NCBI GenBank assembly: GCA_003454835.1
Contig: DMTA01000497.1
Coordinates: 1-6,435 of the forward strand
Reading direction: 5' to 3'
Source of the DNA: Achromobacter sp.
GTDB taxonomy: Bacteria > Pseudomonadota > Gammaproteobacteria > Burkholderiales > Burkholderiaceae_B
Length of the DNA: 6,435 nucleotides
Below, in pieces: positions 1-5,356 of this stretch. Both the position numbers and the translations under genes were made by a program. Every line of letters begins with the position of its first letter. The first letter of the stretch is position 1. The notes under the pieces were generated by a model that had not been told where the DNA came from, made no database searches, and was given only the letters and a program-made list of their open reading frames with translations.

Positions 1-156
1 CGCCGGCGCCGTAACCGCCGGCGCTTTAGCCGCCGGCGTTCCACCCGCCGCCGCCGCCGCCGACTGAACATTCTGCGCCTGCGCAGATGCGCCCGCGGCC
101 ATGGCCAGCGTCAACGCCAATGTCATTTCCGCGAGCCGTGCGGTGTGCGTGTGCAT
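1..156 (-). CDS. Exported Ala/Pro-rich protein, N-terminal fragment (partial)
   Basis: An open frame reads leftwards from the ATG at 156-154 through the window edge: 52 codons with no stop. The translation begins MHTHTARLAEMTLALTLAMA and continues AAGASAQAQNVQS. This looks like a Sec signal peptide with likely cleavage at ASA-Q or AQA-Q, around residues 25-28. The start of the mature protein is low complexity: a run of five alanines, then TPAAKAPAVTAPA. A weak GGAT ribosome site lies about 9 bases before the ATG. A later in-frame ATG (residue 11) would give a shorter signal peptide without the polar MHTHTARLAE lead. The catalytic or structural part lies outside the window, so no function can be given; a periplasmic or envelope protein is the inference. 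The frame is supported by the signal-peptide pattern rather than by recognised homology. Confidence 0.7.
   Translation of the reverse strand, partial: MHTHTARLAEMTLALTLAMAAGASAQAQNVQSAAAAAGGTPAAKAPAVTAPA
45..62. repeat. Trinucleotide tract (CCG)6
   Basis: Six perfect CCG units lie inside the exported-protein frame and encode the polyalanine run directly after the signal peptide. GCCGGCG-type imperfect repeats continue to the window edge and encode the Ala-Pro segment. Because the unit is three bases, slippage would change the alanine number without shifting the frame. Confidence 0.8.
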
Positions 157-273
157 AGCTATCCGATGATTAGGCTGAGCGTTCAATACTACAACGACAC
201 TCGCCCTGTCCTCGGGCGATAAAGGTCCGCACGTTGATCCAAAATGCTACGCAATCCGGCATCCGCAAATGGC

Positions 274-301
274 AAAGCCCGCGCAAGCATGCGCGGGCTT
301 T
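274..301 (-). terminator. Hairpin terminator, probably for the porin
   Basis: A perfect 11-bp stem, AAAGCCCGCGC pairing with GCGCGGGCTTT, closes a 6-base loop (285-290). The A-rich start and T-rich end of the stem give it the A-stem-T form of a bidirectional intrinsic terminator. The T tract on the leftward transcript is short (CTTTGCCATTTG). It lies about 170 bases after the porin stop and before the next leftward gene, so it would separate the two transcripts. Confidence 0.65.
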
Positions 302-428
302 CAAAATGCCATGATCGAAGTTCGGGTGAGCGGACTGGGAGTGGAGCTAGGGAGGTGGCCGCTTTTTTCGCGTCTGTGGCCGGGTAAGACGCCCAATCCG
401 CTCAGTGCAACCGCGGTGCAGGGCGCAA

Positions 429-453
429 GCGGCGCGCGCCGGGCGCGCGCCGC
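429..453 (-). terminator. Very GC-rich hairpin just after the porin stop
   Basis: A perfect 11-bp stem, GCGGCGCGCGC with GCGCGCGCCGC, has a 3-base loop at 440-442. It starts 17 bases after the porin stop codon. No T tract follows on the leftward transcript (TTGCGCCCTG), so it fits poorly as an intrinsic terminator. It may instead be a 3'-end stabilising structure on an abundant porin mRNA, with true termination at the hairpin at 274-301. Confidence 0.4.
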
Positions 454-469
454 TCATCACGTCTGCCGC

Positions 470-1576
470 TTAGAAGCGATGACGGACACCGACCATACCC
501 ACCGTGCTCTTCACGCCGTCGATGAACGCGAAGTCCGTGGCGTAGGAGCCCAGCGCGTACAGGTTCGTGCGCTTGGACAGGTTGTACGTGTAGCCGATGC
601 TGTACACGTTCATGGCAGAATCGCCACCGGTCAGCAGATCGCTGTCCGGATCGGCACGTTGCCACGAAGCCAGAATGGAGCTGGCGCCGAGCGGAACGGT
701 CAGGCCGACCATGTACGAATTGGCCTTGAAGTCTTCAACGCCAACGTTCGAGCGGAAGCCATCGGCGATGGTTTCGGTGCTGCCGAAGGCGTTGATGCTT
801 TGGCCGGTGAACCAGCCGTCACGCGTCTGGCCGAAGGCGGCAGCCAGCTTCACGACTTCGAAGTCGTACGAACCGGCGATGCTCCACGACTTGGGCGTGG
901 CGTCGTTGCCCAGCTGATTGGCCGGGTTCAGTTGGTCGTACGTCAGGGCGACGTTCACCGGGCCGTTCACGTAGCGCACACCAGCGGTGATGGCGCGGGT
1001 GTTGTCGGCGGTGCGGAAGCCCGTCTGGGCGCCGGTCGTGTCGGCGATGTTGAACGAGTAGCCGACGCCAACCTGGAAGCCGCTGAACGACGGGGTCGAG
1101 TACTGGACCATGTTGTCGTAGCGGACGGTGTTGGCGGCGCTGAACGCGTTGCCGATGTTGGCCTGGCCGTAGCTGGCGCCGAACGGATCGATCGAGCCCA
1201 GGTACTTGGAAGCGATGTTGGTCTGGCGGCCGAATTCCAGCAGGCCCCACGACGAGCTCTTCAGGCCGATGGTGGCTTGGCGGCCGAACAGGCGGCTGCT
1301 CTGGCCCGACTGGCCGTTGGCCGAGTTGAAGCCGCTTTCCAGCGTGAACACGGCGGAGAGGCCGTCGCCCAGATCTTCAGCACCGCGCAGGCCCCAGCGC
1401 GAGCCGCTGGAAACGCCGTTGCTCATGCCGAACTTGGATTCGTGGAAGCCATCGCCCTTGATCCGCTGATAGCCCACGCCCGTATCGATCAAGCCGTACA
1501 GCGTCACCGAGGTTTCCGCCTGCGCCATGCCGGACAGCGCGGCGAAGATGGCGGTGGCGAACAGAGTCTTTTTCAT
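470..1576 (-). CDS. Gram-negative trimeric general porin (outer membrane)
   Basis: The 368-residue product should form a 16-stranded beta-barrel that lets small solutes diffuse across the outer membrane. The N terminus is a typical Sec signal, MKKTLFATAIFAALSG..AQA, with cleavage after residue 20 before ETSVTLYG. The mature start SVTLYGLIDTGVGY is the first strand of the porin family common in Burkholderiales. Further family segments are RWGLRGAEDLGDGLSAVFTLESGF (residues about 60-83), LFGRQATIGL, LEFGRQ (about 113-118) and VRYDNMVQYSTPSFSGF (about 151-167). The protein ends VGVRHRF; the terminal phenylalanine is the usual BAM recognition signal. The ATG at 1576 was chosen over an upstream in-frame start because it begins the signal peptide and has GGGAA 7 bases before it. 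Length fits the family. Substrate preference cannot be told from sequence. Confidence 0.96.
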   Translation of the reverse strand: MKKTLFATAIFAALSGMAQAETSVTLYGLIDTGVGYQRIKGDGFHESKFGMSNGVSSGSRWGLRGAEDLGDGLSAVFTLESGFNSANGQSGQSSRLFGRQATIGLKSSSWGLLEFGRQTNIASKYLGSIDPFGASYGQANIGNAFSAANTVRYDNMVQYSTPSFSGFQVGVGYSFNIADTTGAQTGFRTADNTRAITAGVRYVNGPVNVALTYDQLNPANQLGNDATPKSWSIAGSYDFEVVKLAAAFGQTRDGWFTGQSINAFGSTETIADGFRSNVGVEDFKANSYMVGLTVPLGASSILASWQRADPDSDLLTGGDSAMNVYSIGYTYNLSKRTNLYALGSYATDFAFIDGVKSTVGMVGVRHRF

Positions 1577-1601
1577 TACAGATTCCCATTGATGTGAACA
1601 G

Positions 1602-1613
1602 ACATGCGCATGT
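1602..1613. promoter_or_regulatory. 12-bp perfect palindrome in the porin leader
   Basis: ACATGCGCATGT reads the same on both strands and lies 25 bases before the porin ATG. It may be a dimeric protein-binding site; as RNA it could form only a 4-bp stem. No known operator was recognised. Its position in the untranslated leader would fit a repressor site or chance. Confidence 0.3.
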
Positions 1614-1704
1614 AGCCAGACCCGCATTGCAGGCGGCACAGTGATGCACACGGCGCATGGCAGGAACGGATTCTAGGGACGCAATATGTCAGTTCTGGGG
1701 ACAC

Positions 1705-1740
1705 AAGCGATTTCGCGGAAAGAAATGGAAATAATCGCTT
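1705..1740. promoter_or_regulatory. Long-spaced inverted repeat upstream of the porin promoter region
   Basis: AAGCGATT (1705-1712) and AATCGCTT (1733-1740) are perfect 8-bp inverted arms separated by 20 bases. The centre is unusually A-rich for this GC-rich genome. It lies about 30-65 bases upstream of the TAGAAT candidate -10, where an activator would bind. Arm centres about 28 bases apart suggest two half-sites rather than one compact operator. The regulator is unknown. Confidence 0.35.
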
Positions 1741-1914
1741 TTCTGTGGCGCGAGGCCGACAACCGCGCACATAGATGCCACGCCGGCAGGCGTGTCATGC
1801 GCGTGTGCTACGAAGACAGGATGCGCGCTGCGCGCTAAGGGGGTCACCGGCTTGCGCGCCTGCGAGGCCTGCAGGCGGGGCGTTTGCGGCCTTGCGCCCT
1901 TTCCTGCCCGGGAC

Positions 1915-2631
1915 CTACGTAAAGCTGCGCGCGAAGGTGCGCAGCAGTTGCCGCGCTTCATGCGTGGGGAGCAGCCCGGCCACCATCGCCGCCACGTCGT
2001 GGCCCTCCGCCTCGAACACCGGCGCGCGGCGCGACAGGCATGCCGACATCAGCGTCGGCGAGAACTCGGGATGGAATTGCACCGACCACGCGTTCGGACC
2101 ATATCGCAGGACCTGATGCGGATCGTGCCGCGAACGTGCCAGCACTTCGGCGCCCGGCGGCGGCGTGAGCACGCTTTGCTCATGCGTCAGATTGGCCAGA
2201 AAGCGCCGCGGCAGCGCACCAAGCAGCGCATCGCCGCCCACGTCCGCGCAAAAGTCGATGGCATGCTGGCCGATCTCGCGGCCCTTCGGATGAAAGTCGA
2301 CGACGCCGCCCAGCGCGTGCGCCATCAGTTGATGGCCGTAGCAGATGCCCAAAAGCGGCAACCGCGCGCCGTGCGCGCCCCGCAGCCATTCGGCCGTGCG
2401 CTCGCTCCAGGGCTCGCGATCCGTCACCATGGACCATGATCCCGTCAGCACGGCGCCGGACACATCGCCCCATGCGGGCAAGGTTTCGCCGTCGTGGGGC
2501 TTGAAGACCCGCACCGGCAAGTCCGGGGCATCCAGCGCGGCCAGCATCCAGTCGGATTGTTCACCTTGCGCCTGCCGCAAGTCTTCGGGCGGCCGGCCCA
2601 TCTGAATGATGGCGAGCGGTTTTCGGGTCAT
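1915..2631 (-). CDS. Class I glutamine amidotransferase, stand-alone (GMP synthase-like)
   Basis: The product, 238 residues from the ATG, is a single class I (triad) glutamine amidotransferase domain, which releases ammonia from glutamine or hydrolyses a gamma-glutamyl bond in the cytoplasm. The nucleophile elbow is GICYGHQ with Cys97; the other triad residues are His187 and Glu189 in VQFHPEF. The oxyanion-loop region GAVLTGSWSMV (about 59-69) is also present. No synthetase domain follows, so this is not GuaA itself; it belongs to the free-standing GMP synthase-like amidotransferases found in many proteobacteria, mostly uncharacterised. The frame can extend three codons to a TTG at 2640, but the ATG at 2631 is preferred; neither has a strong ribosome site. 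It lies 35 bases after the lipoprotein stop on the same strand, so co-transcription is plausible. Acceptor substrate unknown. Confidence 0.92.
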   Translation of the reverse strand: MTRKPLAIIQMGRPPEDLRQAQGEQSDWMLAALDAPDLPVRVFKPHDGETLPAWGDVSGAVLTGSWSMVTDREPWSERTAEWLRGAHGARLPLLGICYGHQLMAHALGGVVDFHPKGREIGQHAIDFCADVGGDALLGALPRRFLANLTHEQSVLTPPPGAEVLARSRHDPHQVLRYGPNAWSVQFHPEFSPTLMSACLSRRAPVFEAEGHDVAAMVAGLLPTHEARQLLRTFARSFT

Positions 2632-2666
2632 GGACAACAAATCTGCGGGAGGGAGGATGACGCAGT

Positions 2667-2936
2667 TTACTTTCCGAACAGACGCCGCAGACGCTGGGAC
2701 TCGGCCAGGTTCAGACGCTTGGCTTCGTCTTCGGCGTAATCCCGCTCCCCGACGTCATAAGACCCTTCGTGCAGACACTTCTTGCGATTGGCCTTGCACT
2801 CGTCGCTGGCGCGGGCCGGCGTAGTTTCCATCATGCTGGCCTTCTCGGCCGGCGTCGGTTTGCTGGACGAGCACCCCGCCACCAACGCGACAAAAAACAA
2901 CGCCGCGCCGCAGCGGCTGATCGTGAACATCGACAT
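2667..2936 (-). CDS. Small lipoprotein, function unknown
   Basis: The 89-residue product has a lipoprotein signal peptide: a hydrophobic stretch GAALFFVALVAG ends in the lipobox LVAGC with Cys22. Ser at +2 after the cysteine favours outer-membrane sorting by Lol. The mature part is about 68 residues, Lys/Glu/Arg-rich, with two more cysteines (Cys47 and Cys54, DECKANRKKC) that could form a disulfide in the periplasm, and an acidic then basic tail ending QRLRRLFGK. A second ATG at residue 3 (2930) is a credible or better start, because GGGA lies only 2 bases from the first ATG but 8 from the second. A good extended -10 promoter lies just upstream (2969-2977). The family was not recognised. The signal and lipobox make the gene real; its role is open. 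Confidence 0.8.
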   Translation of the reverse strand: MSMFTISRCGAALFFVALVAGCSSSKPTPAEKASMMETTPARASDECKANRKKCLHEGSYDVGERDYAEDEAKRLNLAESQRLRRLFGK

Positions 2937-2955
2937 TTTCCCGGCCCTACAGAGG

Positions 2956-2977
2956 TGCTATAGCCGCTTTTATAGCA
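2956..2977. repeat. Inverted repeat overlapping the lipoprotein promoter
   Basis: TGCTATA (2956-2962) and TATAGCA (2971-2977) are perfect 7-bp arms around an 8-base centre. They cover the -10 and the predicted start site, a position typical of a repressor operator. An outer pair, CCCGGC (2940-2945) and GCCGGG (2980-2985), encloses it, so the region could also fold as nested stems at the 3' end of the LysR transcript. Confidence 0.4.
2969..2977 (-). promoter_or_regulatory. Extended -10 promoter for the lipoprotein gene
   Basis: On the minus strand the sequence reads TGC-TATAAA, a TGn extended -10 with five of six bases of the TATAAT consensus. No good -35 sits 16-18 bases upstream, which is acceptable for extended -10 promoters. 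Transcription would start about 25-30 bases before the lipoprotein ATG. This places the lipoprotein, and perhaps the amidotransferase after it, under a promoter separate from the LysR gene. Confidence 0.5.
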
Positions 2978-2999
2978 AAGCCGGGCGGGGAAAGACGTG

Positions 3000-3920
3000 T
3001 TAAGTCGTAGCAGAAATGCGGTCTGGGTCCGCGCGATACCGCAGCGCCTCGATGACCAGCGCCAACGCCGGCGAGAGCTGCCGGCGGTTTGCGTAGTAAA
3101 GGTGATACCCCGGAAACACCGGCCACCAGTCCTCGAGCACGGGTGCAAGGCGGCCCGCTTCGATGTGCGGCTGCACCAGGTCGTATGGCACATAAGCCAG
3201 ACCCATGCCGTCGAGCGCCGCTTGCAGCATGAGGAATGTGTTGTTGAACACGGTCTGCCCATTCACGCGCACGCTCAGCGCGCGTCCATCCTTTTCGAAG
3301 TCCCAGGCGTACAGACCGCCGTGCGTGGGCAGCCGCAGGTTGACGCAACAGTGCGCGGTCAGTTCCTGCGGCGTGGCAGGCAGTGTTCTACCGGCCAGAT
3401 AGCCGGGCGACGCGGCGACCGCCATGCGCAGGTCGGGCGCGATGCGCACGGCGATCATGTCCTTGTCCACGCGGTTGCCCACGCGCACGCCCGCGTCGAA
3501 ACGTTGCGCGGCGATGTCGGTCATCGCGTAGTCCACGCTGAATTCGATCTGCACGTCCGGGTACTGCCGCAGAAGCGGCAACAGGCGCGGCCACAGCGCG
3601 GTCACGATGGCATGGTCATGCGCGGTGATGCGTACCGTGCCCGCAGGCTTGTCTCGCATCGCGGTCAGCGACTCCAGCTCCTGCTGTATTTCGCTCAGTC
3701 GCGGACTCAGCACGCTCAGCAGCCGGGCGCCGGCTTCAGTCGGTGAAACGCTGCGGGTCGTCCGGGTGAGCAACCGCACGCCCAGGCGCGCTTCCAGCGC
3801 CAACATGGCGTGGCTGAGCGCAGACCGCGACAAGCCAAGCTGGGCCGCGGCGCGGGTGAAGCTGCGGGTCTGCGCCACGGCCACGAATGCGTAGAGGTCG
3901 TTCAGGTTCTCTTTGGGCAT
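3000..3920 (-). CDS. LysR-type transcriptional regulator
   Basis: The 306-residue product is a full-length LysR regulator, normally a tetrameric DNA-binding protein answering to a small effector. The N-terminal winged helix-turn-helix covers residues 1-60, with the family pattern FVAVAQTRSFTRAAAQLGLSRSALSHA followed by LEARLGVRLLTRTTRSVSPTEAG. A linker helix (about 65-88) leads to the substrate-binding domain (about 90-295) with VRITAHDHA, FDAGVRVGNRVDKDM and GLAYVPYDLV segments. This type resembles the large AaeR/DmlR-like group. The ATG at 3920 gives a complete helix-turn-helix; its ribosome site is poor, and a TGGTG-N9-CACCA repeat abuts the start codon. The gene is divergent from the cupin-CMD pair, which is therefore the most likely target, probably with autoregulation; this is inferred from layout. 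The effector cannot be predicted. Confidence 0.97.
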   Translation of the reverse strand: MPKENLNDLYAFVAVAQTRSFTRAAAQLGLSRSALSHAMLALEARLGVRLLTRTTRSVSPTEAGARLLSVLSPRLSEIQQELESLTAMRDKPAGTVRITAHDHAIVTALWPRLLPLLRQYPDVQIEFSVDYAMTDIAAQRFDAGVRVGNRVDKDMIAVRIAPDLRMAVAASPGYLAGRTLPATPQELTAHCCVNLRLPTHGGLYAWDFEKDGRALSVRVNGQTVFNNTFLMLQAALDGMGLAYVPYDLVQPHIEAGRLAPVLEDWWPVFPGYHLYYANRRQLSPALALVIEALRYRADPDRISATT

Positions 3921-3981
3921 TGGTGAATTTTGTGCACCAGGGAATACGTATTTTGCGATCTTCTCATCTAATCCGCCGGAT
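3921..3981. promoter_or_regulatory. Divergent LysR/cupin control region with inverted repeats
   Basis: Three symmetric elements lie between the divergent genes. TGGTG-N9-CACCA (3921-3939) touches the lysR start codon. AATACGTATT (3943-3952) is a perfect 10-bp palindrome. ATCCG-C-CGGAT (3971-3981) is a short repeat. For the rightward genes TCTAAT (3967-3972) is a candidate -10, five of six matches; the palindrome sits where its -35 should be and no proper -35 is present. That is the usual design of a LysR-activated promoter. Which repeat is the operator is not certain. Confidence 0.45.
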
Positions 3982-3998
3982 CATACAGTGCGACGGGT

Positions 3999-4023
3999 GG
4001 GCGCCGATGGCGGGTCGGCGCCC
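3999..4023 (+). other. Stable hairpin in the probable cupin mRNA leader
   Basis: GGGCGCCGA (3999-4007) and TCGGCGCCC (4015-4023) form a perfect 9-bp stem with a 7-base loop. It lies 64 bases before the cupin ATG, downstream of the candidate promoter, so it would be in the untranslated leader. A second GC palindrome, GCGGCGCCGC (4054-4063), shares the GGCGCCG core and could pair with either arm. No T tract follows, so it is not an ordinary terminator. Confidence 0.4.
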
Positions 4024-4086
4024 CGCCAAACCCGGCGCGGCGCACGGCAGACAGCGGCGCCGCCCAACGAAAAAAGGCAAGAAAGC

Positions 4087-4581
4087 ATGAACAAACACGC
4101 AAGCAAGATCGCGGTCTGCGCAGCGCTCGTCCAGACGGCGGCACAAGCCGCGGAACCGCAGCCCACCACCTCTCCTGCGGCCCAGCAGATCCAGCGCGCG
4201 GGCGCGCAGGCATCCATCTCCGGTCCGGAGCACTACTTCACCGGGCGCGCGCGCATCGATCCCGTATGGGCGGCGGACAAGGACGTCAACGCCTCGGGCG
4301 CGCTGGTGACCTTTGAACCCGGCGCGCGATCAGCCTGGCACACGCACCCCGCCGGACAGCGGCTGGTGGTGACGTCGGGTGTCGGACTGACCCAGGAATG
4401 GGGCAAGCCCGTGCAAGAGATCCGCCCGGGCGACGTGATCCACTGCCCGCCCGGCGTCAAGCACTGGCACGGCGCCGCGCCCGGCACCGCCATGACCCAC
4501 CTGGCCGTCACCCCGTCGGTCGATGGCAAGAACGTCAACTGGATGGAGAAGGTCAGCGATGAACAATATGCCGCGCGCTGA
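4087..4581 (+). CDS. Exported cupin, manganese hydroxynitrile lyase-like
   Basis: The product is a 164-residue single-domain cupin behind a Sec signal peptide (MNKHASKIAVCAALVQTAAQA, cleavage near residue 21). From about residue 36 it resembles, from memory, the bacterial cupin hydroxynitrile lyases such as that of Granulicella tundricola, which cleave or form cyanohydrins with a bound Mn(II). Shared segments are FTGRARIDP, VTFEPGARSAWHTHPAGQ, IRPGDVI, PPGVKHWHGAAPGTAMTHLA and a C-terminal NWMEKVSDEQY. The metal ligands appear intact: His85, His87, Gln91 and His126, with second-shell His128 and His138. Many related cupins have other or unknown substrates, so the reaction is not proven. The signal peptide is an oddity against the cytosolic characterised enzymes. 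The ATG at 4087 follows an AAGG ribosome site and starts the signal peptide. Its 3' end overlaps the CMD gene by 23 bases. Confidence 0.94.
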   Translation: MNKHASKIAVCAALVQTAAQAAEPQPTTSPAAQQIQRAGAQASISGPEHYFTGRARIDPVWAADKDVNASGALVTFEPGARSAWHTHPAGQRLVVTSGVGLTQEWGKPVQEIRPGDVIHCPPGVKHWHGAAPGTAMTHLAVTPSVDGKNVNWMEKVSDEQYAAR

Positions 4582-5356
4582 AAAACGCATGACCCGATGG
4601 CGCACCCGGGCGCTTGCCGCGGCCATCGGCCTGGCCACAGTAGTCGCCCTGCCCGTCATCGCCCAAGGAAGCCCCACCGTGACAGACAACACACACATCG
4701 CACCGCAAGCGTCCGCCTCGCTGTCCGCCCGCCAGGCGGCGATCGTACCCATCGCCGCGTTTGCGGCAGCCGGCGACATCGCACAGCTCAACACCGCCCT
4801 GGAACAGGGGCTGGACGCCGGCTTGACGGTCAGCGACGCCAGGGAAGTGCTGGTACAGCTTTACGCCTACGCCGGATTTCCGCGCAGTCTCAATGCCCTC
4901 ACGGAACTGACGAAGGTGCTGCAAGCCCGCCAGCAACGCGGCATCAAGGACGCGCCCGGCGCCGAACCCAGCCGCCCGATCCCCCAAGGCGATGCGCTGC
5001 TGGCCGCCGGCACGGCAAATCAGACCAGGCTGTCGGGCAGCCCGGTGCAAGGCCCGTTGTTCGACTTCGCCCCCATCGCAAACGAATACCTGCGCACGCA
5101 CCTCTTTGGCGACATCTTCGAGCGCGACAACCTGGAGTGGCAAAGCCGCGAAATTGCCACGGTCAGCATGCTGGCCGCACTGACGGGCGTCGAATCGCAA
5201 CTGCAGTCGCACATGCGAATCAGCATGAACGTGGGTCTGACGGCGACGCAACTGCGCCAGGTTGCCCAGGTGCTGGCGACGCACGTCGACACACAAACGG
5301 CACGCCGGGCGACGGACGCGCTGGACCGGCAATTGCTGGTGCAAGCCGGCAAGTGA
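4559..5356 (+). CDS. Exported tandem carboxymuconolactone decarboxylase (CMD)-fold protein
   Basis: The product has 265 residues from the ATG at 4559. A basic N terminus (RAEKRMTRWRTR) and a hydrophobic stretch ALAAAIGLATVVALPVIA form a signal peptide or anchor ending near residue 36. Two CMD folds follow. The first is at about 52-127 (LSARQAAIVPIAAFAAAGD, GLTVSDAREVLVQLYAYAGFPRSLNAL). The second is at about 170-262 (SREIATVSMLAALTG, with Glu198, His218 and NVGLTATQLRQV). CMD proteins include PcaC-type decarboxylases and AhpD-type peroxidases; this one has no cysteine at all, so the AhpD CxxC chemistry is excluded. Substrate unknown. The start is supported by GGAGAAGG upstream; ATGs at 4568 and 4589 are alternatives, the latter giving a shorter signal. 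The overlap with the cupin implies translational coupling and a shared task, probably in the periplasm. Confidence 0.92.
   Translation: MNNMPRAEKRMTRWRTRALAAAIGLATVVALPVIAQGSPTVTDNTHIAPQASASLSARQAAIVPIAAFAAAGDIAQLNTALEQGLDAGLTVSDAREVLVQLYAYAGFPRSLNALTELTKVLQARQQRGIKDAPGAEPSRPIPQGDALLAAGTANQTRLSGSPVQGPLFDFAPIANEYLRTHLFGDIFERDNLEWQSREIATVSMLAALTGVESQLQSHMRISMNVGLTATQLRQVAQVLATHVDTQTARRATDALDRQLLVQAGK

Larger units (their letters stand above)
157..469. other. Intergenic region between the partial exported gene and the porin
   Basis: No convincing gene is seen in these 313 bases. The stretch holds the 5' region of the leftward exported gene (157 to about 270) and the 3' region of the porin (about 270-469). 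An inverted repeat TCGCCC-N7-GGGCGA lies at 201-219, about 45 bases upstream of the exported gene's ATG; it could be an operator or a leader hairpin. No good -10/-35 pair was found for that gene. Two GC-rich hairpins at 274-301 and 429-453 are listed separately. A rightward open frame that starts at 269 and crosses the whole porin is judged an antisense shadow. Confidence 0.6.
1577..1914. other. Intergenic region upstream of the porin
   Basis: These 338 bases hold no convincing gene. They contain the porin leader and promoter region (about 1577-1740) and the 3' region of the amidotransferase (about 1750-1914). For the porin, a TAGAAT hexamer (minus strand, 1675-1670) is a candidate -10 giving a leader of roughly 85-90 bases, but no -35 match sits at the right distance. 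Two symmetric sites, at 1602-1613 and 1705-1740, are listed separately. Downstream of the amidotransferase, hairpins with 7-bp (1857-1863 / 1871-1877) and 6-bp (1779-1784 / 1789-1794) stems are seen, but neither is followed by a T tract, so a terminator is only possible. Short open frames here look like chance. Confidence 0.55.

Noticed and set aside
269..1597. 442-codon open frame on the plus strand, antisense to the porin
   Set aside because: It mirrors the whole porin gene, whose signal peptide, strands and C-terminal Phe are clear. Its product is a low-complexity Ala/Arg/Val/Gly mix with no domain, as expected from the reverse strand of a GC-rich gene.
1670..1690. CTGACA as -35 for the porin TAGAAT box
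   Set aside because: The spacer is 11 bases; only the -10 is kept as a weak candidate.
1792..2439. 215-codon plus-strand frame opposite the amidotransferase
   Set aside because: It lies opposite the catalytic-triad-bearing frame and shows only low-complexity Arg/Ala composition.
2997..3746. 249-codon plus-strand frame opposite the LysR gene
   Set aside because: Antisense shadow of a full-length LysR regulator; His/Arg/Val-rich with no motif.
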